Shown here: positions 33,197 through 41,202 of the stretch, one piece after another
Numbering within the stretch: the stretch's first letter is position 1
Layout of the letters: each line of letters starts with the position of its first letter
NCBI RefSeq assembly: GCF_001625365.1
Contig: NZ_LJJF01000001.1
Span: forward strand, 558,001-622,000
Length of the DNA: 64,000 bases
Origin: Streptomyces sp. MJM8645
Lineage (GTDB): Bacteria > Actinomycetota > Actinomycetes > Streptomycetales > Streptomycetaceae
Direction of reading: 5' to 3'
Position numbers and translations under genes: made by a program
Notes under the pieces: model-generated
Databases searched by the model: none
Told to the model about the DNA's origin: nothing
What the model saw: the letters and a program-made list of their open reading frames with translations, nothing else

Positions 33197-35197
33197 TCAG
33201 GCTTCTGCGGCGGGCTGGACGGCGGCTGTTGCAGCGGGCTCGGCGGCAGGCCCGGCCTCGGGCCCTGGGGCGGGCTGCACGACGGCGAGCAGGGTGCCGA
33301 GCTCGACCTGACGGCCGGGGACGGCCCGGAGTTCGACCAGGACGCCGTCGGCCGGGGCGGTGACGCGATGCTCCATCTTCATCGCCTCCAGGACGAGCAG
33401 CGGCTGACCGGCCGTGACGGTGTCGCCGACGGCGGCGGTGGTGCGCACGACGGTGCCGGGCATCGGGGCGAGCAGCGCGCCCGGGTCCGTCCGGGCGGCG
33501 GGGTCGGGGAAGCGCGGCAGGGCGGTGAGCGCGATGCCCCCGTTCGGGGTGTCGACGTACACCCGGTCGCCGTAGCGCGCGACGCGGTGGCCGCGCCGGA
33601 CGGCGCCCTCGCGCAGCGTGACCTGCTCGGGCGAGGCGTCCAGGAGCTCCGTCTGCGGGTGGTCGTCGGCCCGCAGGCCGTCCCGGGTGAGGCGGTAGCG
33701 GACCTCCAACTCGGAGCCGTCGTCGGCGCGGTAGCGCTTGGACTGCGGCTGCGAGGGCAGGTTGCGCCAGCCCGACGGCAGTGCGCCGTGCGGGCCGGTT
33801 CGCCGGGCGGCGGCGTCGGCGAGGGCGGCGGCCAGGGCGGCGCGCGCGGTCTCCTTGCCGTCCGGGGCGGTGAGCTCCGCCGCGTGCTCGGCCAGGAAGC
33901 CGGTGTGCAGGCGTTCGGCCAGGAAGGCCGGGTGCCGCAGCGCCCGGACCAGCAACTCCCGGTTGGTGGCGGGCCCGTGGACCCTGGCGCGGGCGAGCGC
34001 GTCGGCCAGCCGGCGGGCGGCGGCGGCGCGGGTCGGCGCCCAGGCGATCACCTTGGCGAGCATCGCGTCGTAGTGCGGGGTGATCTCGTCGCCGGCCGCC
34101 ACGCCGGAGTCCAGCCGGACGCCCTGCCCGCCGAACTCCTGGTACGGCACGGTGAGTTCGAGGCGGTGCAGGGTGCCGGTGGCGGGCTGCCAGTCCTTCG
34201 CCGGGTCCTCCGCGTACAGCCGGGCCTCGATCGCGCAGCCGGTGGCGGGCGGCGGGACCGGCCCGGGCAGCCGCTCCCCCTCGGCGACGGCGAGTTGGAG
34301 CGCCACCAGGTCCAGTCCGGTGACCGCCTCGGTGACCGGGTGCTCGACCTGGAGGCGGGTGTTCATCTCCAGGAAGTGGAATCGGCCGTCCTCGCCGAGC
34401 ATGAACTCGGCCGTACCGGCGCCGGTGTAGCCGATCGCCCGGGCGGCGCTGACGGCCGCCGCGTGCAGCCCGGCGCGCACCGCCTCGGGCAGGCCGGGGG
34501 CCGGGGCCTCCTCGATCACCTTCTGGTGCCGCCGCTGGAGCGAGCAGTCGCGGTCGCCGACCGCCCAGACCGTGCCGTGCGCGTCGGCCAGCAGCTGGAC
34601 CTCGACGTGCCGCCCGGCGGGCAGGTAGCGCTCGCAGAACACCTCGTCCGAGCCGAAGGCCTTCGCCGCCTCGGCGCGGGCGGCGGCCAGTGCGCCGGGG
34701 AGCTCCGCGAGCGTGCGCACCACCCGCATGCCGCGTCCGCCGCCGCCCGCCGCCGCCTTGACGAGGAGCGGCAGGTCGGCCTCGGTGGGGTCGGTCAGGG
34801 CGTCCAGCACGGGCACCCCGGCCGCGGCCATCAGCCGCTTGGCCGCCGTCTTGGAGCCCATCGCGGCGATCGCGGCCGGCGGCGGGCCGACCCAGACCAG
34901 CCCGGCATCCAGCACGGCCTGCGCGAACTCGGCGCTCTCCGACAGGAATCCGTACCCGGGGTGGACGGCGTCCGCGCCCGCCGCCAGCGCGGCGCGGACG
35001 ATCAGGTCGGCGCGCAGGTAGGTGTCGGCGGGCGCGGCGCCGGGCAGCCGCACGGCCGCGTCGGCCTCACGGACGTGCGCGGCCCCGGCGTCCGGGTCGG
35101 AGTGGACGGCGGTGGTCGCGACGCCCAGGGCCCGGCAGGTGCGGAAGACCCGGCGGGCGATCTCGCCACGGTTGGCGACCAGCAGGTTGGTGATCAT
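33197..35197 (-). CDS. Acyl-CoA carboxylase alpha subunit (biotin carboxylase plus BCCP)
   Basis: The 666-residue protein has biotin carboxylase domains (LLVANRGEIARRVFRTCRAL at the start, HPGYGFLSES, KAAAGGGGRGMRVV ATP-grasp loop, FLEMNTRLQVEHPVTE) and a C-terminal biotinyl domain with the EAMKMEH acceptor Lys near residue 610. It carboxylates biotin using ATP and bicarbonate and works with the carboxyltransferase encoded upstream. By context the substrate may be a 3-methylcrotonyl- or geranyl-type CoA. ATG 35197 has GAGGGG upstream; six additional in-frame codons precede it. Confidence 0.92.
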   Translation of the reverse strand: MITNLLVANRGEIARRVFRTCRALGVATTAVHSDPDAGAAHVREADAAVRLPGAAPADTYLRADLIVRAALAAGADAVHPGYGFLSESAEFAQAVLDAGLVWVGPPPAAIAAMGSKTAAKRLMAAAGVPVLDALTDPTEADLPLLVKAAAGGGGRGMRVVRTLAELPGALAAARAEAAKAFGSDEVFCERYLPAGRHVEVQLLADAHGTVWAVGDRDCSLQRRHQKVIEEAPAPGLPEAVRAGLHAAAVSAARAIGYTGAGTAEFMLGEDGRFHFLEMNTRLQVEHPVTEAVTGLDLVALQLAVAEGERLPGPVPPPATGCAIEARLYAEDPAKDWQPATGTLHRLELTVPYQEFGGQGVRLDSGVAAGDEITPHYDAMLAKVIAWAPTRAAAARRLADALARARVHGPATNRELLVRALRHPAFLAERLHTGFLAEHAAELTAPDGKETARAALAAALADAAARRTGPHGALPSGWRNLPSQPQSKRYRADDGSELEVRYRLTRDGLRADDHPQTELLDASPEQVTLREGAVRRGHRVARYGDRVYVDTPNGGIALTALPRFPDPAARTDPGALLAPMPGTVVRTTAAVGDTVTAGQPLLVLEAMKMEHRVTAPADGVLVELRAVPGRQVELGTLLAVVQPAPGPEAGPAAEPAATAAVQPAAEA

Positions 35198-35208
35198 GTC
35201 TCGGGTGC

Positions 35209-35307
35209 CCCTCACAACTCGGCCTCACAGCTCCGTCGAACAGCTCGCTCTCGCAGCTCCGTCTCACAACTCGGTCTCGCAGCTCGGTGTCGCAGCTCGG
35301 CCTCACA
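35209..35307. repeat. Degenerate tandem repeat between carboxylase subunit genes
   Basis: About eight imperfect 11-13-base units of the type CTCGCAGCTCGG / CTCACAACTCGG fill the spacer between the carboxyltransferase stop and the biotin carboxylase start. The repeat is transcribed as part of the operon. Slippage is likely; regulatory effect unknown. Confidence 0.6.
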
Positions 35308-36901
35308 TCCGGAAGACGCCGTAGCCGCGCGCGCCCTCGACCGGCGCGTTGTGGATCGCGGACAGGCACAGGCCGAGCACCGTACGGGTGTCGCGCGGGT
35401 CGATCACGCCGTCGTCGTACAGCCGCCCGGACAGGAAGACCGGCAGCGACTCGGCCTCGATCTGCTGCTCGACCATGGCGCGGATCGCCGCGTCCGCGTC
35501 CTCGTCGTACGGCTGCCCCTTCGCGGCGGCCGACTGCCGGGCGACGATCGACAGCACCCCGGCGAGCTGCTGCGGGCCCATCACCGCGGACTTGGCGCTC
35601 GGCCAGGCGAACAGGAAGCGCGGCTCGAACGCCCGCCCGCACATGCCGTAGTGGCCGGCGCCGTAGGACGCGCCGATCAGCACCGACAGGTGCGGCACCC
35701 GGGAGTTGGCGACGGCGTTGATCATCATCGCGCCGTGCTTGATGATGCCGCCCTGCTCGTACGCCCGGCCGACCATGTAGCCGGTGGTGTTGTGCAGGAA
35801 CAGCAGCGGGATGTCCCGCTGGTTCGCCAACTGGATGAACTGGGCGGCCTTCTGGGACTCCGCGCTGAACAGCACGCCCTGCGCGTTGGCCAGCACGCCG
35901 ACCGGGTAGCCGTGCAGCCGGGCCCAGCCGGTGGCCAGGCTGGTGCCGTAGAGCGGCTTGAACTCGTCGAAGTCGGAGCCGTCGACGACCCGGGCGATCA
36001 CCTCGCGCGGGTCGAAGGGCACCTTGAGGTCGCCCGGGACGATGCCCAGCAGCTCCTCCTCGTCGTACTTCGGCGGCTCGGCCAGCCGGTCCGGCGGCGG
36101 GCCCGGCTTGCGGTGGTCCAGCCGGGCGACGATCCGGCGGGCCAGCCGCAGCGCGTCCGCCTCGTCCGCCGCGAAGTGGTCGGCCAGACCGGAGGTGCGG
36201 GCGTGCATCTCGGCGCCGCCGAGCGACTCGTCGTCGGCCTCCTCCCCGGTGGCCATCCTGACCAGCGGCGGGCCGCCGAGGAACACCTTGGCGCGCTCCC
36301 TGACCAGCACGGTGTGGTCCGACATGCCGGGCACGTAGGCGCCGCCGGCCGTCGAATTGCCGAACACCACGGCCACGGTGGGGATTCCGGCCGCGGAGAG
36401 CCGGGTGAGGTCGCGGAACAGCGCGCCGCCGGGGATGAAGATCTCCTTCTGGCTGGGCAGGTCGGCGCCGCCGGACTCGACCAGGTTCACCACCGGGAGG
36501 CGGTTGTCGAACGCGATCTCGTTGGCGCGCAAGGCCTTGCGCAGCGTCCACGGGTTGCTGGCGCCGCCGCGCACGGTCGGGTCGTTGGCGGTGATCAGGC
36601 ACTCCACGCCCTCGATCACGCCGATGCCGGTGACCAGCGCCGCGCCCACCGGGTAGTCGCTGCCCCAGGCGGCCAGCGGCGACAGCTCCAGGAACGGCGA
36701 GTCCGGGTCGACCAGCAGCTCGATCCGCTCACGCGGCAGCAGCTTGCCGCGGGCGCGGTGGCGGTCCACGTACTTGGGGCCGCCGCCGGCCAGCGCCTTG
36801 GCGTGCTCGGCGTCCAGCCCGGCCAGCTTGGCGAGCATCGCGGCGCGGTACTCGGCGTACTCGGGCCCGGCCGGGTCGACGCGGGTGGGCAGCACGGTCA
36901 C
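35303..36901 (-). CDS. Acyl-CoA carboxylase beta subunit (carboxyltransferase)
   Basis: The 532-residue protein has both crotonase-fold carboxyltransferase halves: N-terminal VECLITANDPTVRGGASNPWTLRK-type segment with GGADLPSQ and FGNSTAGGAYVPGMSD, and C-terminal LANAQGVLFSAESQKAAQFI and GASYGAGHYGMCGRAFEP. It transfers CO2 from carboxybiotin to an acyl-CoA. Sequence features fit the methylcrotonyl/geranyl-CoA (LiuB/AtuC) branch more than propionyl-CoA. GTG 36901 overlaps the stop of the AtuA-like gene (GTGA) and has GGAGG upstream, so the two are coupled. Confidence 0.9.
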   Translation of the reverse strand: MTVLPTRVDPAGPEYAEYRAAMLAKLAGLDAEHAKALAGGGPKYVDRHRARGKLLPRERIELLVDPDSPFLELSPLAAWGSDYPVGAALVTGIGVIEGVECLITANDPTVRGGASNPWTLRKALRANEIAFDNRLPVVNLVESGGADLPSQKEIFIPGGALFRDLTRLSAAGIPTVAVVFGNSTAGGAYVPGMSDHTVLVRERAKVFLGGPPLVRMATGEEADDESLGGAEMHARTSGLADHFAADEADALRLARRIVARLDHRKPGPPPDRLAEPPKYDEEELLGIVPGDLKVPFDPREVIARVVDGSDFDEFKPLYGTSLATGWARLHGYPVGVLANAQGVLFSAESQKAAQFIQLANQRDIPLLFLHNTTGYMVGRAYEQGGIIKHGAMMINAVANSRVPHLSVLIGASYGAGHYGMCGRAFEPRFLFAWPSAKSAVMGPQQLAGVLSIVARQSAAAKGQPYDEDADAAIRAMVEQQIEAESLPVFLSGRLYDDGVIDPRDTRTVLGLCLSAIHNAPVEGARGYGVFRM

Positions 36902-38646
36902 AGCAGGGCCTCCGGGATATCGAGGTCGCGGGAGCGCAGCCACTCCCCGAGCGCCTTGGCCTGCGGGTCGAAGCGGTGCTGGGCGGCGACGCCCTCGCCG
37001 AGCAGGCCGGTGAGGGTGAAGTTGACCGCGCGCAGGTTCGGGAGCAGGTGCCGGGTGACGGGCAAGTCGGCGGTCTCGGGCAGGAGTTCGCGCAGCTTGT
37101 CGACGGTGAGGGTGTGGGCGAGCCAGCGCCAGCCCGCCTCGGAGCGGGCCCAGACGCCGAGGTTGGCGTCGCCGCCCTTGTCGCCGCTGCGGGTGCCGGC
37201 CACCAGGCCGAGCGGGGCGCGGCGGGTCGGGCCGGCGGGGGGTGCGTCGGGGAGTCCGTCAGGGAGTGCGTCGGGGAGTGCGTCGGGGAGCGTCGGCTCT
37301 TCGGAGGTCTCGGCCGGCCGGCTCGTCACCGGGGCCGGCGGGACGGCGAGCCGGCGGCCGTCCGGCAGTACGGCGGTGTGCTCGACGGCCTTGGCGTCGA
37401 CGTACGCGGCGGCGAACACCCCGTACGGCGCTCCGGGGCCGGGCGGCGCGGTGAGGTGGAAGCCCGGGTAGCCGGCCAACCCCAACTCCACGGCGGCCTT
37501 GCCCAGTTCGCGCCCGACCTTGGCCTGGTCCGGGTCGCGGGCGGTGAGCCGGAGCAGGGCGGAGGCGGCCTCCTCGGTGCCGGCGTCCGGGTGGTCGGTC
37601 CGGGCGAGCGTCCAGCGCAGTTCGGCGGGCCGGGCGGCGGGCGGCAGGGCGTCCAGGAACTGCCGCCGCACCAGGTCGACCTTGGCCTCGATGTCGAGGC
37701 CGGTGAGGACGAACACCACCTCGTTGCGGTGGCCGCCGAGCCGGTTCAGGCCCACCTTCAGCGTGGGCGGCGGCGCCTCGCCGCGCACCCCGTCGATCCG
37801 AACCCGGTCCGGCCCCTCCTCGGCGAGCCGCACGGTGTCCAGCCGGGCGGTGACATCCGGGCCCAGGTAGCGCGCGCCGCCCGTCTCGTACAGGAGTTGG
37901 GCGGTGACGGTGCCCGCGGTGACGGCGCCGCCGGTGCCCGGGTGCTTGGTGATCACGCTGGAGCCGTCGGCGTGCAGTTCGGCGATCGGGAAGCCCGGGC
38001 GGGTCACGTCGTGCTCGCGGAAGAACGCGTAGTTCCCGCCCGTCGCCTGGGCGCCGCACTCCAGCACGTGCCCGGCGACCACCGCCCCGGCGAGGGCGTC
38101 GAGGTCCGCCGCCGTCCAGCCGAAGTGGGCGATCGCGGGCCCGGCGACCAGCGCCGCATCCGTGACCCGCCCGGTGACCACCACCTCGGCGCCCGCGGCC
38201 AGACAGGCCGCCACCCCGAAGCCGCCGAGGTAGGCATTCGCGGCCAACAGCCCTTCGGGAAAGCCGAGTTCGCTCCGGCGCGCCAGCAGGTCGTCCCCCT
38301 CGACGTGGGCGACGGCCACCGCAAGACCCTGGCGCTGCGCCAGGTTCCGCAGTTCGGCGGCGAGCCGGGCCGGGTTCAGCCCGCCCGCGTTCACCACGAT
38401 CCTCACCCCGCGCTCCTGCGCCAGGCCGAGGCACTCCTCCATCTGCCGCAGGAACGTCCGGGCGTAGCCGAGGGACGGGTCCTTCAGGCGGTCCCGGGCC
38501 AGGATGAGCATGGTCAGCTCCGCCAGGTAGTCCCCGGTGAGCACGTCCAGCGGCCCGCCGGTGAGCATCTCCCGCACCGCCGCGAAGCGGTCCCCGTAGA
38601 ACCCCGAGGCGTTGCCGACCCGCAGTACCGAGCGTTCGCGCGCCAA
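36898..38646 (-). CDS. AtuA family protein (DUF1446, acyclic terpene utilisation)
   Basis: The 582-residue protein has the AtuA/DUF1446 core from residue 10 to 455 (RVGNASGFYGDRF, VLTGDYLAELTMLILA, VVVNAGGLNPA-type segment, VVTGRVTDAALVAGPAIA) and a C-terminal second domain (about 490-582, LVAGTRSGDKGGDANLGVWA). The function of AtuA is not established; it is required with the Atu enzymes for citronellol/geraniol catabolism in Pseudomonas. TTG 38646 is chosen because GGGGAGG lies just upstream and no ATG or GTG is nearby in frame. The linker near residue 470 contains a PDALPDALPDGLPDAPP repeat from repeated DNA. First gene of the operon. Confidence 0.85.
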   Translation of the reverse strand: MARERSVLRVGNASGFYGDRFAAVREMLTGGPLDVLTGDYLAELTMLILARDRLKDPSLGYARTFLRQMEECLGLAQERGVRIVVNAGGLNPARLAAELRNLAQRQGLAVAVAHVEGDDLLARRSELGFPEGLLAANAYLGGFGVAACLAAGAEVVVTGRVTDAALVAGPAIAHFGWTAADLDALAGAVVAGHVLECGAQATGGNYAFFREHDVTRPGFPIAELHADGSSVITKHPGTGGAVTAGTVTAQLLYETGGARYLGPDVTARLDTVRLAEEGPDRVRIDGVRGEAPPPTLKVGLNRLGGHRNEVVFVLTGLDIEAKVDLVRRQFLDALPPAARPAELRWTLARTDHPDAGTEEAASALLRLTARDPDQAKVGRELGKAAVELGLAGYPGFHLTAPPGPGAPYGVFAAAYVDAKAVEHTAVLPDGRRLAVPPAPVTSRPAETSEEPTLPDALPDALPDGLPDAPPAGPTRRAPLGLVAGTRSGDKGGDANLGVWARSEAGWRWLAHTLTVDKLRELLPETADLPVTRHLLPNLRAVNFTLTGLLGEGVAAQHRFDPQAKALGEWLRSRDLDIPEALL

Positions 38647-39009
38647 AGCGCCTCCCCTGCAGACGGGTTGGCGACGCTCCCACACGAGCGCCGCCGGGCA
38701 GCAGCGTGGCACCGGGCGCAGAAAAAAGCAATCACGCCTGCTTGTTTCAGGATGGCTCCGCCGTTCGCGTTGAACCACACCCCGGTGTGACTGGAACCGA
38801 TAGGTGGCGGTTGGAACCGATAGGTGGCGGCTCCAGACTCCCGCCACACTGAGTGACTGTGACTGGTCCAGATAGATGTCACCTGGTCGCGACGTCTGTC
38901 ACCGCACCTGCTGGCCCTCTCCCCGAAGCGAGCCGGGATGCGGCACCTGGTCACAGCCACGGGTCTTTTCGGCTGGCGCTATCGGTGCTCCGTAGTACAT
39001 CTTCCGGTG
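38647..39009. other. Divergent intergenic region with promoter of the catabolic operon
   Basis: No gene is supported between the AtuA-like TTG and the DUF6188 start, although an in-frame 24-codon extension of the latter (from ATG 38938) is possible. The region holds the 20-base tandem repeat at 38791-38830 and is the only long space upstream of the operon, so it should contain its promoter and the TetR operator. Confidence 0.5.
38791..38830. repeat. Two exact tandem 20-base units upstream of the catabolic operon
   Basis: TGGAACCGATAGGTGGCGG occurs at 38792-38810 and 38812-38830, giving a 20-base period. A 20-base spacing places both sites on nearly the same DNA face, as expected for tandem regulator binding. 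Confidence 0.7.
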
Positions 39010-39423
39010 GTGAGTGAATCATTGTTGACCGAGCACGATGACCGTTGGATCATGAACCTTCGCGGCCAGGCCGTCACCAGGATCAGCATCGACTACCAGC
39101 TGACTCTCCTGCTTGACTCGGATGCCCGCGTAGTTCTGGGATGCCCCTTCGAGCTCACCCAGGGTGCCAACGGAACCCGTGAGCCTGTCGTCCTCGACCC
39201 GGGGCGACAGGATGTGGTAGCCGCACTGGGGCTGTTCGGAGCGAAGGTCCTGTCTGCGGTGGCCTTCAAGGCAGGCTCGATGCGGCTGGTCTTCGACAAC
39301 GGCTGCCACCTCAACAGCCGCACACACCCGGACTTTGAGGCATGGGAAGTACTCGGACCTGGAGGCTGGCGGATCATCGCGAGGCCGGGCGGGGGGCTGG
39401 CGGTCTGGTCCGGCCGGGGCTAG
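39010..39423 (+). CDS. DUF6188 family protein
   Basis: The predicted protein of 137 residues contains LRGQAVTRISIDYQLTLLLD, a middle segment LGLFGAKVLSAVAFKAGSMR and LVFDNGCHL followed by FEAWEVLGPGGWRIIARPGG. This is the all-beta pattern of DUF6188 proteins, found next to many mobile or toxin-immunity genes in actinobacteria but without known function. The start is uncertain: GTG 39010, GTG 39007, ATG 38938 and ATG 39052 are all in frame, and none has a good ribosome-binding site. Confidence 0.6.
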   Translation: MSESLLTEHDDRWIMNLRGQAVTRISIDYQLTLLLDSDARVVLGCPFELTQGANGTREPVVLDPGRQDVVAALGLFGAKVLSAVAFKAGSMRLVFDNGCHLNSRTHPDFEAWEVLGPGGWRIIARPGGGLAVWSGRG

Positions 39424-39505
39424 CCCAAAATGATCAGACGCCCGCCGCCGGGTCCTGGTAGAACCTGGTCCGGTGGCACTTGAGCCACGAGGCTCCGGGG
39501 GCGGC

Positions 39506-39673
39506 ATGTCGGGACCGGCAGTTGGATTGTGGCTCTTCGAACCATACGGGTTCGCGGACATCCTGACCGATGTGATCCCGTGGTTGGAGACCTTTTGCGA
39601 CCCGGTGGAAACCAAGGCCGGCGGCGACGTGGATTTCTGGAGGCATGGCTACCGCATCCTGATTTCCACTTGA
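39506..39673 (+). CDS. Small hypothetical protein
   Basis: The predicted 55-residue protein (MSGPAVGLWLFEPYGFADIL, ETFCDPVETKAGGDVDFWRH) is short and unrecognised. A GTG at 39473 would add 11 residues. GGGGGCGGC before the ATG is a weak ribosome-binding site. It may be the end of a decayed gene. Confidence 0.35.
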   Translation: MSGPAVGLWLFEPYGFADILTDVIPWLETFCDPVETKAGGDVDFWRHGYRILIST

Positions 39674-39749
39674 TCAAGTAGCGCCTCAGTGTCGACCTTC
39701 TTGGCGAGGAGGTCTCCTTGCCGGAGGAAGAGCCTTCGTAGGGCTGCGT

Positions 39750-39876
39750 GGTGCCAACAGGGATGACAAGTGACCGCCTGGTGCGAAGAGTTCTGGCAAA
39801 GTGGTTCCAACTAGCTCGTCACACACGGGGAAGAAGGCCAGGTCACCGCAACTGGCCGGTCCCAACTAACGCGTCA
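39750..39876 (+). repeat. Degenerate periodic repeats, left cluster
   Basis: Three copies of a 19-base motif start at 39750, 39803 and 39858 (spacing 53 and 55): GGTGCCAACAGGGATGACA, GGTTCCAACTAGCTCGTCA, GGTCCCAACTAACGCGTCA. They share GGTNCCAAC and a TCA-like end. No coding is supported in 39674-39961. The right cluster lies on the other side of the two zinc-ribbon genes. Confidence 0.55.
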
Positions 39877-39961
39877 CGCCACAGCCGCAGTCCCGTTCCT
39901 ATCAACGCTCGTGGTCCTCACCAGAGCCCCTAATCCCCCAGGCCCTGGCTGCGCGAGCCAC

Positions 39962-39967
39962 TAGGTT
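39962..39967 (+). promoter_or_regulatory. TAGGTT -10 element, leaderless promoter of the zinc-ribbon pair
   Basis: TAGGTT lies seven bases before GTG 39975, without a Shine-Dalgarno sequence, matching the other leaderless promoters of the window. Confidence 0.45.
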
Positions 39968-39974
39968 GGTGTTC

Positions 39975-40496
39975 GTGGAGACGCGGGGGCAGAGGTATCG
40001 GTATGTGGGTCCGGCGGAGCTGAAGGCGCTCGTCCGCGCGGGCAGTGCGGGTCGGAGCATCCGTTCGTCGGCGGACTTCGGCGAGTGGGTCTCTGCGCTG
40101 ACCCTGGATGAGTTGGCCGAGCCGTTCACGTTCGTCGTCGACAGCGGCGGGGTGCTGCGACTGGCTGCGCGGCGCAGCGAGCACCTGGTGTGTGCTGGCG
40201 GCGGAGAAGTGCTGAGCGCTGGCGAGATGAGCTTCCATGAGAAGTCCGGGCGGTGGATGGTCGAGGAGGTCAGCAACCAGTCGACCGGCTACTGCCCGGA
40301 CGCCAGCTCATGGCCAGCCGTGGCCGAGGCCCTGGACCGGATCGGGATCCATCGCCCGTCCGGGTTCACGCAAGAGGTGGTCTTCCGCCGATGCCGCTCC
40401 TGCCGGGAGCTCAACATCGTGCGGGAGGAGGACTTCGTCTGCGTCTTCTGCGGCGAGGATCTGCCGCAGGAGTGGAACGTCAGGGAGCCCGGGTGA
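39975..40496 (+). CDS. Hypothetical protein with C-terminal zinc ribbon
   Basis: The protein of about 173 residues has a mixed alpha/beta N-terminal part (YRYVGPAELKALVRAGSAGR, LDELAEPFTFVVDSGG) and a C-terminal four-Cys zinc ribbon: CRSC (about residue 140) and CVFC (about 156). I do not recognise the N-terminal domain. GTG 39975 is preferred for its distance from the -10 box; TTG 39966 and GTG 39969 are alternatives. Its stop overlaps the start of the next gene by four bases (GTGA), so the two proteins are probably made together. Confidence 0.7.
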   Translation: METRGQRYRYVGPAELKALVRAGSAGRSIRSSADFGEWVSALTLDELAEPFTFVVDSGGVLRLAARRSEHLVCAGGGEVLSAGEMSFHEKSGRWMVEEVSNQSTGYCPDASSWPAVAEALDRIGIHRPSGFTQEVVFRRCRSCRELNIVREEDFVCVFCGEDLPQEWNVREPG

Positions 40497-40903
40497 CTGG
40501 TCAGACAGCGAACATCGCATCGCGTTGCGAGTGCGGCAGCACAGCGGTGCGACAGGTGAACCAGCTCATCCTTCACGATGAGTTGTGGTGGGACTCGGAG
40601 TTCTCTTGCGGGTCCTGCGGCACCTACTTGTGTGAACACGCTGGTCCGGGACCAGCGCCCGATGATGTCCGGGAGGCTCTACTCGCGGCGCACGGACCCG
40701 TCAGGCTGCGGCTGGTCGGTCCGGTTCCCAGTCTCGTCCCGGCTTTGAAGGTCCTTCGGGAGGTCTCAGCGGCCTCGTTGTCACGGGCTCGTGAGCTGGT
40801 TAGGGAGCTGAGCCACGATGGCCTGGTGGGGACCTTGTCGGAGATGGAGTTCCTCAAGGCCCGGCTGCAACTGCGCGGGGTTCACGTCGACATCGATCGG
40901 TAG
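40493..40903 (+). CDS. Zinc-ribbon protein with L7/L12-like C-terminal domain
   Basis: The 136-residue protein starts with a Cys-rich ribbon (CEC near residue 13, CGSC near 40, a further Cys at 46). Its C-terminal 65 residues (VRLRLVGPVPSLVPALKVLR, EVSAASLSRARELVREL, then MEFLKARLQLRGVHVDI) follow the order of the ribosomal protein L7/L12 C-terminal domain: strand, helix with KVLRE, SLxxARELV, helix, final strand. In L7/L12 this domain contacts translational GTPases. The similarity is by pattern and not proven. The gene is coupled to the upstream zinc-ribbon gene. Confidence 0.7.
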   Translation: MTGQTANIASRCECGSTAVRQVNQLILHDELWWDSEFSCGSCGTYLCEHAGPGPAPDDVREALLAAHGPVRLRLVGPVPSLVPALKVLREVSAASLSRARELVRELSHDGLVGTLSEMEFLKARLQLRGVHVDIDR

Positions 40904-40934
40904 CGATCCCTGGAGGCACCGACAACTCGCGGTT

Positions 40935-41031
40935 GGTTGCAAGAAACGTGACCACTTGGTTCCAACAAGCATGTCCCGTCGTCCGGGAACCACTGGCTCA
41001 CGCTTCCTCACCGGTGCCAACTACCGTGTCC
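40935..41031 (+). repeat. Degenerate periodic repeats, right cluster
   Basis: Motif copies start at 40935 (GGTTGCAAGAAACGTGACC), 40958 (GGTTCCAACAAGCATGTCC) and 41013 (GGTGCCAACTACCGTGTCC), the last two again 55 bases apart. They have the same orientation as the left cluster. The rest of 40904-41202 shows no gene. Confidence 0.55.
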
Positions 41032-41202
41032 AGGCTCACTGATTCGGCGGCACCTCGCGGAATCACCTGTGCAGATCACTGACCCGCCCGTTGACTACGG
41101 CTTCCAGTCACAACGACCTGATTCTCCGAAACCCGACTGACACCGGCCCGTCGGTGCGACAGGATGTCCGTCCGTCGTACTGGCGAGTGAAAGGCAGTCC
41201 GC

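Noticed and set aside
33173..37471. 1,432-codon plus-strand ORF opposite the carboxylase genes
   Set aside because: Shadow frame caused by third-position GC bias; composition is low-complexity and without domains.
39750..41031. CRISPR-like array
   Set aside because: The 53-55-nt periodicity is suggestive, but the motif copies differ at several positions, there are at most three per cluster, and no cas genes are present.
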